A stretch of DNA of 64,000 bases from Yarrowia lipolytica (Eukaryota; Ascomycota; Dipodascomycetes; Dipodascales). Position 1 is the first letter of the stretch; every line of letters begins with the position of its first letter. The translations under genes were made by a program, and so were the position numbers. Where the stretch lies: the NCBI RefSeq assembly GCF_001761485.1, contig NC_090773.1, forward strand, positions 2,480,001 through 2,544,000. Reading direction: 5' to 3'. Below the pieces are notes generated by a model, which saw only the letters and a program-made list of their open reading frames with translations, had not been told where the DNA came from and did not search any database. This document shows, in pieces, positions 9,156 through 19,266 of this stretch.

Positions 9156-11803
9156 TTTTTAGGTTGTGGCCGGAAGGATGCTGGTTTGGGAATAGAGGGG
9201 TACAGTGAGGTGCAGGCTTACTGGGCAGGTGGGAGGGCTGGGCTTGTTTGGTCCAGACACCAGTGTGCGGTGTAGACTTGTGTGAAGGTGCGGTGTAGAA
9301 GACAAGGTCTGATCAGAGCCGATAATGCAAAAAGACACACGACCCGAGCCGTCAAATGCACCCCAACCTACTCCACCTCGTGAGACGCTGACGAGGTTGG
9401 GTGGGTAGAGTAAAGGGGCGTGGAGAGGTGGTACACGTGACTACCGGTAAAACGGACTCTTGGGGTCAGTGGTTTGTGTCACATGACCTCGACAATGTAT
9501 ATATCGCTTGCTCCCTGTCAAAAACGGACCCACTTGGCCCGTTGTATCGACGGGGTCCACTCGTGACTCACTTTGAGGGGTTCGGCATGGACGGACATTA
9601 GGTTCCGGCACCAGTGATAAGGTTGCCATGGTAACAGTAAACTGTTACTGCGAGTACCACTTGTGCTTGTAGGGGGACCGGACCTGAAGTGTTGTGTAGA
9701 GGTTGGGGGAGTTGCATGAGTGTAACTAATTGGCCACCTTTATTTATTTATTTATTTATTTATTTTGACGGTTTTGGCGGTTTTGGAGTGGTCTCAGAGC
9801 AGGACGCGCTCTCGTTCAAATTACCGTCAAGTCCAAAGCTGTGGCTAGAGTAGCACGGGAAATTGGACGCTGATATAAGTTCATTTGAGGGAGTCAGATA
9901 GATCAAAATGATGACACTGATTAGAAGAGTTGAATGGTATAACAAAATCTGGGTATTTCGTACAGATATGTTGAGATATGGACACCAGTTGGGTTAGAAT
10001 GCGTGGTGATAAGTAGGCGTGGATATTGAACGTGACTGAGACGCGCTCTAAGATGGTTGACCGACCAGACGGACTACTGTACTTGTACCAGTACTGTCAG
10101 TTTGCTTGGTCTTTGCTTTCAGTGCATTCCGAACCCCTATTCTCAGATGATTAAACACTCGTCTCTGGCTTATCTCGCTTTATATCTGTAAGTTGACATC
10201 ATAGACCTGTTGAGCCTTCTCACAAATACAACATCAGGGAGCGTCAGATCCTGTTGAGCAGTCTTGTCAATAAAAGGGGTATAGGTGATCCGAATCGGTC
10301 GAGTGACTTCAGCTTTCAGAATCCTTTCCCGAGACCTCGTTGTTCCTCATAAGCGCACTTAGGTATGTACATGTACGGCAGATCGATTATCTCGGTTGAA
10401 AAAGGGACCACGAACGGGACAGAGAAACGTGCTTTCAAGCTATGGTACCACGGGGAAAAGTACTTTGAAGCTACACGAGTTTTGGTTCGTACTTTACCAA
10501 GGCACATACTGCGGAGGGTGAGTGACAGGTGCCAGACGTCTTTGGAGAGTCAGAGCCGCTACCAACTTCTTAAAGGGTTAGAGCAGATATTTGATGCTAT
10601 AAAAACCACCAGAAACACTACTTAGACAAACCTCGAAATAATTATGCGCCATCGAGTCGAGCTAGCCAGCACTGGATTGTAGATGTAAAGATACACCAGG
10701 GCCCGGCCGGGAGACCGCCACATTCCGACAACTTCTGCCAGCCGCAGTGACACATTGTCCCTTTAATTTCATCAATACAGGGGCTTTGGAAAAAAAAAAT
10801 CAACTCTTCGTGTTCTCAGCGTCTGCTTCGAATGGTATGTCAAGCCCCTGAATCTGCTCTGGGTGCACGTGCTGCACTACTCACCAGTGTAGCACGATAC
10901 AGTAGACCCTAGGAGGTAGTTTCGAGCTGGAGTGGTCAATGATGGCATTATAATTCTCACCCTGGATCTCCCTCTTCTCTCCAGATATTTGACGTGACGA
11001 TACATGCCCAGACCGGGTGCCCTTGTCCATGAACATGGAGTAACAAGCATGAAGCAGACAATACTGTGGAGGGTAATCATATACATAGAGCGTCAAGAAA
11101 ACCCTTCAAAATGGCTTGAAATTGGTATTATGGGGGAAAAAAAAACACCACAAAACCCTTCTTCAATATTTGAACACACTCATACAACTTTTGTCCCTTC
11201 TCTACGCTCCACCAACACCTGTGTGTCTCTCCTACCCCACCTGCATGCATAGCCATAACTTGACACATAATATTTCACCTCTGCGCTGCGCATCAGGTAA
11301 TATTTGGTGTGTATCCTTTGCCTGATTCGATCTGAAATGTGGTAGTCCGAAGCAGATATCTGGAATGTGTCATAATGACAGCGACAGGTCCACTCACCAA
11401 GTGACAAGAGGAGGGAGACCACAATAACCTCGACTCAGCCTGACATCCATCTAACACACCGACAATAGTTGAAACAAGGAGCTAAAGAGATAGTACTGTA
11501 GTCTGCCCCTGATACTACAGTAATAACAACGAATCATACACCATCCGAGTTGTTAATTAATTTGTGCCTGACGACCTGAACACGGCCTTTGTTGCGACAA
11601 TACAGTACCCTCGACTCTCGCTACAGTACTAACATCACTATTGAACCCGCTCGTTACTTGCAGACTATCTTCGATCTGCGAATTACATCCATTCTTGTCG
11701 TCAATTCGGTTGTCATCTTCTCAAGAAAGCCACGTCGACACTACTCGCTCCTAAGGGTCCTTTTCTATCCAATTGACACTTGATTCACTCGGACTCCAGG
11801 ACA
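9156..11803. other. Long intergenic region, divergent promoters
   Basis: 2.6 kb between the divergently transcribed second POT transporter and the rhamnosidase-like gene. It holds a TTTA microsatellite (9742-9768) and scattered GTACTTGTAC-like motifs (for example near 10080). An 86-codon frame at 10365-10622 has a real ATG but no family resemblance. No RNA gene or mobile element was recognised. Confidence 0.6.
9742..9768. repeat. (TTTA)n microsatellite
   Basis: About six uninterrupted TTTA units in non-coding DNA upstream of the second POT gene. Confidence 0.85.
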
Positions 11804-13879
11804 ATGTACAAAGCAAAGACCTTCTCCGAGCTCGTGTTCCAAGCAACACCCTCGGACCAACCTTGGCAACAAAACAACATCTCCCCAGCTACCCGAACAG
11901 CCTTCCCAGTGAGAATCCACAAAACAGAGGGAACTGTAGCAGGAGCACCTTCCCTCTGCCAACCGCGCGATCAACCCTCCCCCCAGAGCTTCCACACGTT
12001 CCACAGTCCCAAAAACAATTCCTCTCGTGACACCAATCTTGGCTCCTGTCTCTTTACCTCCGCTGATAGTCTCATCACGTTTGATTTCGGCCAAAACATT
12101 TGTGGCGTCGTCACTCTCAAATTTGGACCCAGAAGCTCAAAGACAATTCTGGGACTCGCCTTCTCCGAATCAAGCGATTTCGTTGGCAGAAACTCGGACA
12201 AATCTGTCGACTTCAAGGTCACCGATGGCCACGTGACTGTCGAGGTATACCCAGGCATCTCCGAATACACAATGCCTGTGGAGAAGCTGAGAGGAGCATT
12301 TAGATACCTGACAGTGTTTGTAGCGAGCAAAACCCGTGACTGCATTGCACATGTGACATCTGTGTCTTGCAAAATGACCCAGATGCCTTCTTCTGCCTCC
12401 CTCAACAAATACTCTGGGTTTTTCCACTCCAGTGATCCTCTGCTGAACAAAATTTGGTACGCTGGAGCTTACACTATCCAGCTTGCGACCATATCGTCAG
12501 TCCAGGGTCGCAAGAGTGACTACGTCGTCAAATCTCGTGGATGGGACAATTCTGGTCATGTAAGTCAGGGCCTGGAGGTGCTTACTGACGGTGCAAAGCG
12601 AGACCGTAGCGTCTGGTCTGGTGATCGGCTCATTAGCACTTCAGTTTACCACTGTGCTTTCGGAGGTGTCAATTCGGCTGCCACCGCAACTGCAATTGAT
12701 TGGATTTTTGCGGGCCAACAGCCTGATGGACGTCTTCCTTACGCTTGCAAGCCTGCTGATCTTTACGGCTCCGATACCTTCCACTTGTGGGGGTTACTGG
12801 GCTTGTATGAGCTGTGGCAACACAGTGGAGATTTCCAGCGAGTGCGAGAATTATGGGTTCCGTTCAAAAAGGGAGTGGAACTGGGTATGAGCTGGATCGA
12901 CTCTGACTACGGACTGGCCAAGATTGTTTGTGGTCTTGATTGGGGCCGGTCTGTACTTCAGGGTCATTCTCTTTCTTTGAACGTGCTTCTTTATGCCTGC
13001 TTAGTGTGCTCGGTCGAGATTGGCAACCTCTTGGGAGAGCCTGAAGCTCAACTAGCTATCTGGATCAATACCGCTGAGAGTCTGCACGTGCGTATCAACG
13101 AGCTGCTCTGGGACGCAGAGAAAGGTCTCTTCAAAGATAACCTCTCGTCAACACTCTACCCCCAAGATGGCAACTGCCTGGTAATTTACTATGGGGTGTG
13201 TGATGGTGAACGGTCAAAGACTGTTTCTGAGAGGCTCTTTGCTCGTTGGAACCAATTTGGACCTATCAACCCTGAGAGTAACGGCATGATCAGCACATTT
13301 ATCAGTGGTATTGAGGTTATGGCTCATCACCAAGCTGGAAGAACCCTTAGAGCACTAGCTCTTATTCGCCAGACCTGGTCTTACGCTCTGTCTGCGCCCT
13401 GGAGTGTCAAATCCAGTCTTGTGGAGGGCTTCTATAAGGACGGAACCTGCTCTTATCCGTCCGATAAGCATGACAGCAGCTACATCAGCCACAGCCACCC
13501 CTGGTCTACAGGTCCCACGAGCTTTCTCAGCTACAAAATCTGTGGACTGCGCTTCACCAACCCCAACCACGTGACCTGGACTCTTCAGCCTACTCTGGCT
13601 GATTTGGATTTCTGCATTACTGGGTTTACTTCGGCCAAGACAGGGTATCTCGTTGGAGGGTGGAAGCGGGACTCGAAGAACCTGCTCCAGATTGCAGTAA
13701 AGTCTACTCCAGGGACTATTGGCGAAATTTGTGTCCCTCTCATTCTCGGTAAGCAGCTGAAGATGACTGTCAATGGTGTCAATGTGAATCTGTTGAATCT
13801 CGAGATGGACGAAGGATGGGCGTATGTCAAGGGGATCGAGGGCGGTTGCCATACCGTCTACGCTTGGTATCTAGACTAG
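11804..13879 (+). CDS. GH78-like alpha-L-rhamnosidase (six-hairpin glycosidase)
   Basis: Encodes 691 residues from the ATG at 11804. The segment TDGAKRDRSVWSGD at 261-274 is the hallmark of GH78 rhamnosidases: in the Bacillus enzyme the matching positions are two Asp, one Glu and a Trp around the catalytic acid. Here these are D262, D267, W271 and D274, so the usual acid Glu is Asp, as in a fungal subgroup I recall with the same DGAKRDR string. A C-terminal HSHPWSTGPTSFLS segment and a following beta domain also fit. The N-terminal 190 residues look like a beta-sandwich. There is no signal peptide, so the enzyme is probably intracellular and would act on imported rhamnosides or flavonoid glycosides. 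Activity is not certain: related fungal proteins are often uncharacterised. Confidence 0.8.
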   Translation: MYKAKTFSELVFQATPSDQPWQQNNISPATRTAFPVRIHKTEGTVAGAPSLCQPRDQPSPQSFHTFHSPKNNSSRDTNLGSCLFTSADSLITFDFGQNICGVVTLKFGPRSSKTILGLAFSESSDFVGRNSDKSVDFKVTDGHVTVEVYPGISEYTMPVEKLRGAFRYLTVFVASKTRDCIAHVTSVSCKMTQMPSSASLNKYSGFFHSSDPLLNKIWYAGAYTIQLATISSVQGRKSDYVVKSRGWDNSGHVSQGLEVLTDGAKRDRSVWSGDRLISTSVYHCAFGGVNSAATATAIDWIFAGQQPDGRLPYACKPADLYGSDTFHLWGLLGLYELWQHSGDFQRVRELWVPFKKGVELGMSWIDSDYGLAKIVCGLDWGRSVLQGHSLSLNVLLYACLVCSVEIGNLLGEPEAQLAIWINTAESLHVRINELLWDAEKGLFKDNLSSTLYPQDGNCLVIYYGVCDGERSKTVSERLFARWNQFGPINPESNGMISTFISGIEVMAHHQAGRTLRALALIRQTWSYALSAPWSVKSSLVEGFYKDGTCSYPSDKHDSSYISHSHPWSTGPTSFLSYKICGLRFTNPNHVTWTLQPTLADLDFCITGFTSAKTGYLVGGWKRDSKNLLQIAVKSTPGTIGEICVPLILGKQLKMTVNGVNVNLLNLEMDEGWAYVKGIEGGCHTVYAWYLD

Positions 13880-14082
13880 CAGATTGGTCTTGGTTTACCA
13901 ATTGACATAATTACAAAGTAAATTTCTTTAATCGCATCTATCGGAATTGAACACACAAACTCTTCACGCCACATACATTATCTTCATAAAATTATTCCAA
14001 CCTTAAAAAAATTGTGCATGCACGAGCCGTAGATTTCGATTCTCGACCAGAGCACCAGACCTATACATCTCATACACACGCC

Positions 14083-14673
14083 ATGGTCCCCAAACGATTT
14101 CGAAAGGAGAACGCCGGCGCGCGAGAGGTCAAGAGTGAGGTTTTCGGCGACAAAAAGGCTCGAAACCAGCTCGCACACACCTCGAAAAACTACGACAACG
14201 CCAACGAGCAGCCCCGCAAGTTCAAGAACCGGGTGGCCAAGCCCAAAGACAACGGCAAGCCCAAGGTCAAGAAGGCCCGAGTGTACACAGAAAAGGAACT
14301 GGGAATCCCCAAATTGAACACGGCCATCGATCCCGAGGGAGCCAAGAAGGCACTGAGAGGCAAGAAGGGCAAGAAGTTTGTGGATAACGACCAAATGAAC
14401 CTGTTAGTTAGCATTGTCAACGAGAAGATTGACTCTCGAAACGCCAGTAAGCTGGAAAAGGCCCGTCAGCTGGAGATGATCCGAGAGCAGAAGCGAAAGG
14501 AGATTGAGAAGCGAGAGGCTGAGAAGGAGGCCGAGATCGAGCAGAAGAAGAAGGAAATCAAAAAGACCAGCCGAGGCAAGAGTGCTGACAAAGTGCAGAA
14601 GAAGATGGAGGAGCTCAAGAAGAAGGAGGAGGGCAAGGGAAATTCCAAGAAGAAGAGCGTCAGCTTTGCTTAA
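14083..14673 (+). CDS. LOC1: 60S subunit assembly and mRNA localisation factor LOC1
   Basis: Encodes 196 residues, near the 204 of yeast Loc1. The first block (EVFGDKKARNQLAH), the central ELGIPKLNTAIDPEG-KGKKF segment, the SKLEKARQLEMIREQKRKEI helix and the C-terminal KSVSFA all have direct counterparts in Loc1. It is a very basic protein with a long lysine- and glutamate-rich coiled coil from about 130 to 185. Loc1 is a nucleolar RNA-binding protein needed for 60S ribosome assembly and, in Saccharomyces, for ASH1 mRNA localisation. The start is the ATG at 14083 (context ACGCCATGG); the frame is open upstream but not Loc1-like. Confidence 0.93.
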   Translation: MVPKRFRKENAGAREVKSEVFGDKKARNQLAHTSKNYDNANEQPRKFKNRVAKPKDNGKPKVKKARVYTEKELGIPKLNTAIDPEGAKKALRGKKGKKFVDNDQMNLLVSIVNEKIDSRNASKLEKARQLEMIREQKRKEIEKREAEKEAEIEQKKKEIKKTSRGKSADKVQKKMEELKKKEEGKGNSKKKSVSFA

Positions 14674-14821
14674 TTATCGGGAGGTATATACTATATGCAT
14701 TTGTTTATCTGGAGGGATGAGGGGAGACGAGGACGGTAGTTGTGATTCCGGGAGTATTTCAAGAGGTACAGCATCTTTTGAAGTTTGAAGGTAATTGACG
14801 GTAATTGACGAGATGTCTGTC

Positions 14822-14940
14822 AGAATCTCTTTCTGACGAATGAGCAAGCCCACACCCTTCTGGTTTGTGCTACTCTCGGACGTGGTGTTCTCAGAAGTGG
14901 GCTGTAAGGCGTTCCATTGACTATATCTAATCAATCATAC
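14822..14940 (-). repeat. Dispersed repeat, copy A
   Basis: The minus strand of this segment aligns with 18161-18278 on the plus strand at roughly 80% or better over about 115 bases, by eye. Shared blocks include ATTGATTAGAT, CCCACTTCT, ACACCACG, AGTAGCACA, CCAGAAGGGTG, CTTGCTCA and CAGAAAGAGATTCT. Aligned codon differences are mostly amino-acid changing, so it behaves as a nucleotide repeat rather than a conserved protein. Family unknown. Confidence 0.8.
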
Positions 14941-15034
14941 ATATGAACAACAATTTGATCTTGAAGGTGGAACGGGTATATAGAGTAATCAACGAGTTGT
15001 TGGATGGGATATCTGTAGTATATATGAATCAACT

Positions 15035-15074
15035 GTACAAGTACAAGTACAAGTGGGAGTACTTGTACTTGTAC
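15035..15074. repeat. 16-bp perfect inverted repeat built of GTACTTGTAC units
   Basis: GTACAAGTACAAGTAC at 15035-15050 is exactly complementary to 15059-15074, with an 8-base loop. A T-run follows within 5 bases, so a transcript from the plus strand would carry a strong stem followed by U's. Confidence 0.85.
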
Positions 15075-16144
15075 TCTATTTTTTTTTACATCAATACATC
15101 AATACTTCCTAAGGCTGTATATACTATTGGCAACAACTGTTTAACCAGGTGTTCTCAGCTTACACAAGTATACACTTGCTACAGTTTGTACTTGTATATA
15201 TAAAAATTCTGAGCTACAAGTACATACTGCAGTCACTTTTCGAGACGACGTTATCACATTCAGATACAGCAGTTTACTTCACTGGGCTTCTCTTCCTCAC
15301 TTGCTATGCGATATCAACGTCTTGTCGTAACAGGGAGTGTGATGTAAATATTCCTCGTGCTTATATGTAGAATGGTCAGGACCAAATAAAAAGCCATAAA
15401 AGCCATAAACAGGGAGGTTGTTCAGGGGAGGTTCGTTCCTGATAGGTTTGTTCATGATACTACAAGTAGCTGTAACTATTTCTCCTGTAGTTATTCTTCT
15501 GTTCCTACATCAGTCTTCATAACCCTACAAGATTATTCAGGCTACACACATTTGATTCTTACAGACTATCACTAGAGGGAATATATGGGCACAGTTTGAA
15601 CTGGAGACGACGACATATTGCACACTTCAGACTTCAACCTTCCACCCCGACTAATACAACTCCCGGTGTTCAATCCTCTACTTTTAGGCCGTTGCAAATG
15701 TCGAGACAGGTGCCTTTAGTACATACGGGTACCATATGGGTAGAGTAGTTGTACCAAGTTGATAAACCATTGATCTGAAAGAGAAGCCACAAAATAACCG
15801 TCTCAACCTCCGTTATTTAAACACAGGGGCAAAGTATATGTTGTAGAGTCTCCATGATGGCATTTCATAAGACGATCATGAAGAAAGCCAAATAGAGCAG
15901 TATGAATTTCATCTGGACGTCAAGAATCCTTCTTTCTGGCCTTAGTCAGCAGACCCCCCTTCAGTCATATCCGATTCTCTCCTCGTTTTCCCTGTCTTTC
16001 CGTGCCTCCCAAGTCTGCACACTAAGCCATGACAAATCTCCGTGGCTTATCACTAATAGCGTTATCAAGCCACTTGTGCATGTAGATGATGCAAGATAAG
16101 CAGGTGGAGAGACGCACGGCTCTTTTTCACAACACTACTCCAAA

Positions 16145-17818
16145 ATGTCAATTATCGACGGCATAGAAACAAGGAGAGACTCGGGCGCCTCCTCAGCGTC
16201 AGCAGCGTCGTCATCTTCAAAAAATTCCATCTCAAAATCCCCAATCTTCACAACAGAAACCACCCCCTTGGTGAGAGGAATTGTGGAAGGCAGGAACACC
16301 CACGACCCAGAAGCCGATGGAAAAAGCGAATCTGTATCTCCTCTAGGTCGCCATGTGGGACCATTGACGGTTGTGGCCCTCAACTTCAGCCAGATGATCG
16401 GTACTGGCATCTTCGTGGCGCCAGGAACAATTCTCAACTCGGTAGGCTCGATAGGAGCCTCTCTGGTTCTATGGATGTTTGGCATAATCGTGTCCTTCTG
16501 TGGGTTCTCGCTTTACACCGAATTCGCCTCTCTGTATCCCAGCAGATCGGGGGGAGAAGTGGTGTATCTGGAAAAGGCATATCCACGACCCAAGTTCATG
16601 GTACCTGTGACATTTGCTATTTGCACAGTTCTTCTGAGCTACTCAGCATCAAACGCCATTGTCTTCGCTCAGTACTTTATGGTATCTCTTAACATCAAAC
16701 ATACAGACGGAATGGAGCAATTTGTGGCTGTGGCTACCTCTGTGGCCGTCTGCATCATCGCTATTGTTGACACCAAGTGGTCCATGCGTTTGCAGTCGGT
16801 CATTGCCTATATCAAGGTGGGAATTCTCATCTTCGTCGCAACCACTGGTCTGGCTGTTATTTCCGGAGTCACCAAGATTGAAAAACCACTCGACAACTTC
16901 AAAAACCCATTCTCTGGAACTTCCACATCACCGAACGTCTGGGCTGCGGCTCTGGTGAAGGTAATTTTCTCGTTTGCGGGCTGGAACAATGCCAATAACG
17001 TGCTTAATGAGATCCCCAACCCAGTTAAGACTGTCAAGATCTACGGATCAATAGCCCTTGCTCTGGTTTCGGTTTTGTACATGGTTTGTGCTGTTGGATA
17101 CTTTGCTGCAATCCCTAAACAGGAGATCAAAGACTCGAAACTACTGACTGCAGCTCTCTTCTTCACCAAAGTGTACGGAGATGAGTCGACAACAAGAATC
17201 TTGCCCTCTTTGATTGCCATCTCTTCCTTTGGAAACCTCCTGTCTGTTACAATTGGACACTCTAGAGTCGTCAGAGAAGTAGGACGCCAAGGAGTCCTCC
17301 CCTACCCTGCCTTCTGGACAAACACTTGGCCATTTGGAACACCTGCAGGACCTTTACTGGTCAAGTTACTGCTCACAATCATTGTCATCATGGTCCCTCC
17401 TCCAGGAGACGCGTTCAACTTTGTTATCGACTTGCAGTCATATCCCAGCAACGTCTTCCTGGTTTTACTGGTAATTGGTCTGTTTTTAATCCGGAAGCGA
17501 AGACGAACCCGGGGCCTCCCAAGTGCACCTTTTGAGGCCTGGGATTGTGTTCTGTACCTCTACTTGGGAGTATCCCTCTTCCTCCTGGTTGCTCCTTGGA
17601 TCCCTCCTCCCGGAGGAAAGTACGGAGGAGATGTCTCGTTTTTCTACGCGACCTATTGCATTGTGGGCATTGCAATTCTTGCTGTCTGTGGTCTCTATTA
17701 CTTCTGGTGGGCGGTCATCTGGCCCAAGCTCGGCAATTTCAAACATGTAGAGGTTCTTGAGCGGCTTCCTGACGGTTCAGTGTTCACAAGAATTGTTAGA
17801 CAGAAGAATTCTTTTTAG
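16145..17818 (+). CDS. MUP1: MUP1/MUP3-type amino acid permease (probable methionine)
   Basis: Encodes 557 residues, close to yeast Mup1 (574). A polar Ser-rich cytoplasmic tail of about 70 residues precedes LGRHVGPLTVVALNFSQMIGTGIF, the first-helix GTG motif of the APC superfamily. SGGEVVYLEKAYPRPKF and FSFAGWNNANNVLNEIPNP are characteristic of the Mup/LAT-like fungal group, which has twelve helices. Mup1 is the high-affinity methionine transporter at the plasma membrane and is taken up by endocytosis when methionine is plentiful; the N-terminal Ser/Lys-rich tail could serve that control here. Methionine as substrate is inferred from the subgroup; cysteine or other neutral amino acids are possible. 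Two inverted copies of a short repeat lie on either side. Confidence 0.88.
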   Translation: MSIIDGIETRRDSGASSASAASSSSKNSISKSPIFTTETTPLVRGIVEGRNTHDPEADGKSESVSPLGRHVGPLTVVALNFSQMIGTGIFVAPGTILNSVGSIGASLVLWMFGIIVSFCGFSLYTEFASLYPSRSGGEVVYLEKAYPRPKFMVPVTFAICTVLLSYSASNAIVFAQYFMVSLNIKHTDGMEQFVAVATSVAVCIIAIVDTKWSMRLQSVIAYIKVGILIFVATTGLAVISGVTKIEKPLDNFKNPFSGTSTSPNVWAAALVKVIFSFAGWNNANNVLNEIPNPVKTVKIYGSIALALVSVLYMVCAVGYFAAIPKQEIKDSKLLTAALFFTKVYGDESTTRILPSLIAISSFGNLLSVTIGHSRVVREVGRQGVLPYPAFWTNTWPFGTPAGPLLVKLLLTIIVIMVPPPGDAFNFVIDLQSYPSNVFLVLLVIGLFLIRKRRRTRGLPSAPFEAWDCVLYLYLGVSLFLLVAPWIPPPGGKYGGDVSFFYATYCIVGIAILAVCGLYYFWWAVIWPKLGNFKHVEVLERLPDGSVFTRIVRQKNSF

Positions 17819-18533
17819 ATATAAAAAATGACTGATTTTTTTCTGCTATCACATGGGTATTTGGTTCTCGTTGATGTTCTTCTACCCTCTCAAATACGGA
17901 TATACTATTTGTTAAGAATTTTAACTGACTTCCTCCAATTTTATTCAATTTTAATTGATTTTTATTTCCCATTTTTGGAACTTAGATGTTGCCTAGCTGG
18001 TATATATCCAGAATTTTCAGAAGAGGTAGCAATGTTGTAGAAGTCTTATCAGACTCAAGAGACTCGTAATATAATTATTATATGCATAAATATTGATTTT
18101 TTCTTCTTCTAATGATTCATTACAGCTATATACTGTGCCTAGTAAGTATTGAAGATCATAAGTATTATTGATTAGATGTAGTTAACAACTTACAACCCAC
18201 TTCTAGGGACACCACGTTCCGATAGTAGCACACACCAGAAGGGTGAGTGCTTGCTCACTCACCAGAAAGAGATTCTAGATCAGTGGATAAAACTATCTAC
18301 AGGATGGACATCTCGTCTACGACCAAGCTGGTTTCTCTCACCACATGTGATGACTTCTCATCATTATGTGAGGAACTAGCCAGGTATTACCCTACCGAGT
18401 ATTACCTTCAATGGTAAGCCGGGTTATTGGCGTTCTATAAATCATACACTTATAAATCGTTTCGGTGAACGCTGCATTTTTACAGCGGAATTTGAATACC
18501 GACAAACAGGGGATTTTTACACGTATATTTTGG
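17819..18533. other. Intergenic region, AT-rich, with repeat copy B
   Basis: 715 bases between the permease and the tRNA gene. The first 300 are strongly AT-rich and likely carry the permease 3' end; repeat copy B follows at 18161-18278. No gene was seen. Confidence 0.6.
18161..18278 (+). repeat. Dispersed repeat, copy B
   Basis: Plus-strand partner of the inverted copy at 14822-14940. After the well-matched block the copies diverge through an insertion of roughly 25-30 bases, then share GGACATCTCGTC-like and ATTACCTTCAA pieces further on. Copy B contains a perfect 8-bp hairpin, GGTGAGTG pairing with CACTCACC, within 18242-18263; copy A lacks it. Confidence 0.8.
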
Positions 18534-18633
18534 GGTATCCTGGCCGAGCGGTCTAAGGCGCCAGGTTAAGGCTAATACCTTAACGAATTTCCTGGTCTCT
18601 TCGGAGGCGTGAGTTCGAATCTCACGGATATCA
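18534..18633 (+). tRNA. tRNA-Leu (anticodon AAG) with 18-base intron
   Basis: The 7-bp acceptor stem pairs 18534-18540 with 18626-18632 (one G-U), followed by discriminator A at 18633. The D arm holds the A box TGGCCGAGCGG. The anticodon stem CCAGG pairs with CCTGG (18591-18595), and the loop has TT before AAG at 18568-18570. The intron is 18572-18589, one base after the anticodon as in all eukaryotic nuclear tRNAs, and contains CCTTAA complementary to the anticodon region. A long variable arm marks a class II tRNA; GTGAG-TTCGAAT-CTCAC is the T arm and B box. A T-run at 18635-18640 is the RNA polymerase III terminator. The mature length would be 82 bases. It reads CTN leucine codons, chiefly CTT and CTC after A34 is edited to inosine. 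Confidence 0.95.
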
Positions 18634-19266
18634 TTTTTTGGCGCGTCTTGAATGGGCTACCTCGTATACAACGAGCCTGTTGAGCTATTCCTTTTCCATA
18701 TTCTACCGGTTTGTCTTGATACTCTGAGACAACACATCTGCAGGATCTTTGAAACGAAGACTTCAAGATCTACAATGGATTATGCTGGGATGCCTTTCAC
18801 TTCTTAGACAGCCCAATACCCCAAATAAATGGTGAAGTACGGGAACAAGTCTAAGGGTGTAAACAGAGCACATCTACAGCTGGTACAGTATGCACTGTAC
18901 TTGTACTTGTACTTCTTCAACACTCCAGTCAAACTAACACACCAGACCATCATCGATCTTACTGTACGGGTACAATACAGGAACAACGGGGACACAGACC
19001 ATTACAGCACAATAATCTGTGACGCACAAATGCCATTACATCGTCCTCCTGGCCTGTTTTCAGGTTGTCGCCTCCGTAGTACAAGTAGGACACTTGCGAA
19101 ACATCACTGATACTCGATTCTGTTGACATTTCATATATTCACATTCACATTAGAAGGTAGCGAGTGCGTTGGTCAAACATACACCGCTGCTTATGGGATT
19201 GAACAGTGCCATTGGCACTGTTGTAGCTATGCTCATGGACGTTGATGGCATCGTGGCGCTTCACAT
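18634..19266. other. Intergenic region after the tRNA
   Basis: 633 bases between the tRNA terminator and the stop of the rhodanese-fold gene. Contains a GTACTTGTACTTGTAC run near 18897-18912. No gene recognised. Confidence 0.55.

Larger units (their letters stand above)
14674..16144. other. Intergenic region with repeat copy A and a hairpin
   Basis: 1.47 kb between LOC1 and the MUP1-like permease, both on the plus strand. It holds one copy of a dispersed repeat on the minus strand (14822-14940), a 16-bp perfect hairpin (15035-15074) and AT-rich DNA. A minus-strand open frame at 14674-14934 has no ATG start and is best explained by the repeat. Confidence 0.6.

Noticed and set aside
10365-10622. 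An 86-codon frame with an ATG
   Set aside because: No relatives recognised and codon use is unlike the genes; kept only as unlikely.
14674-14934. An 86-codon minus-strand frame after LOC1
   Set aside because: It has no ATG, begins right after a stop, and overlaps the dispersed repeat; the related copy at 18161 differs mostly by amino-acid changes.
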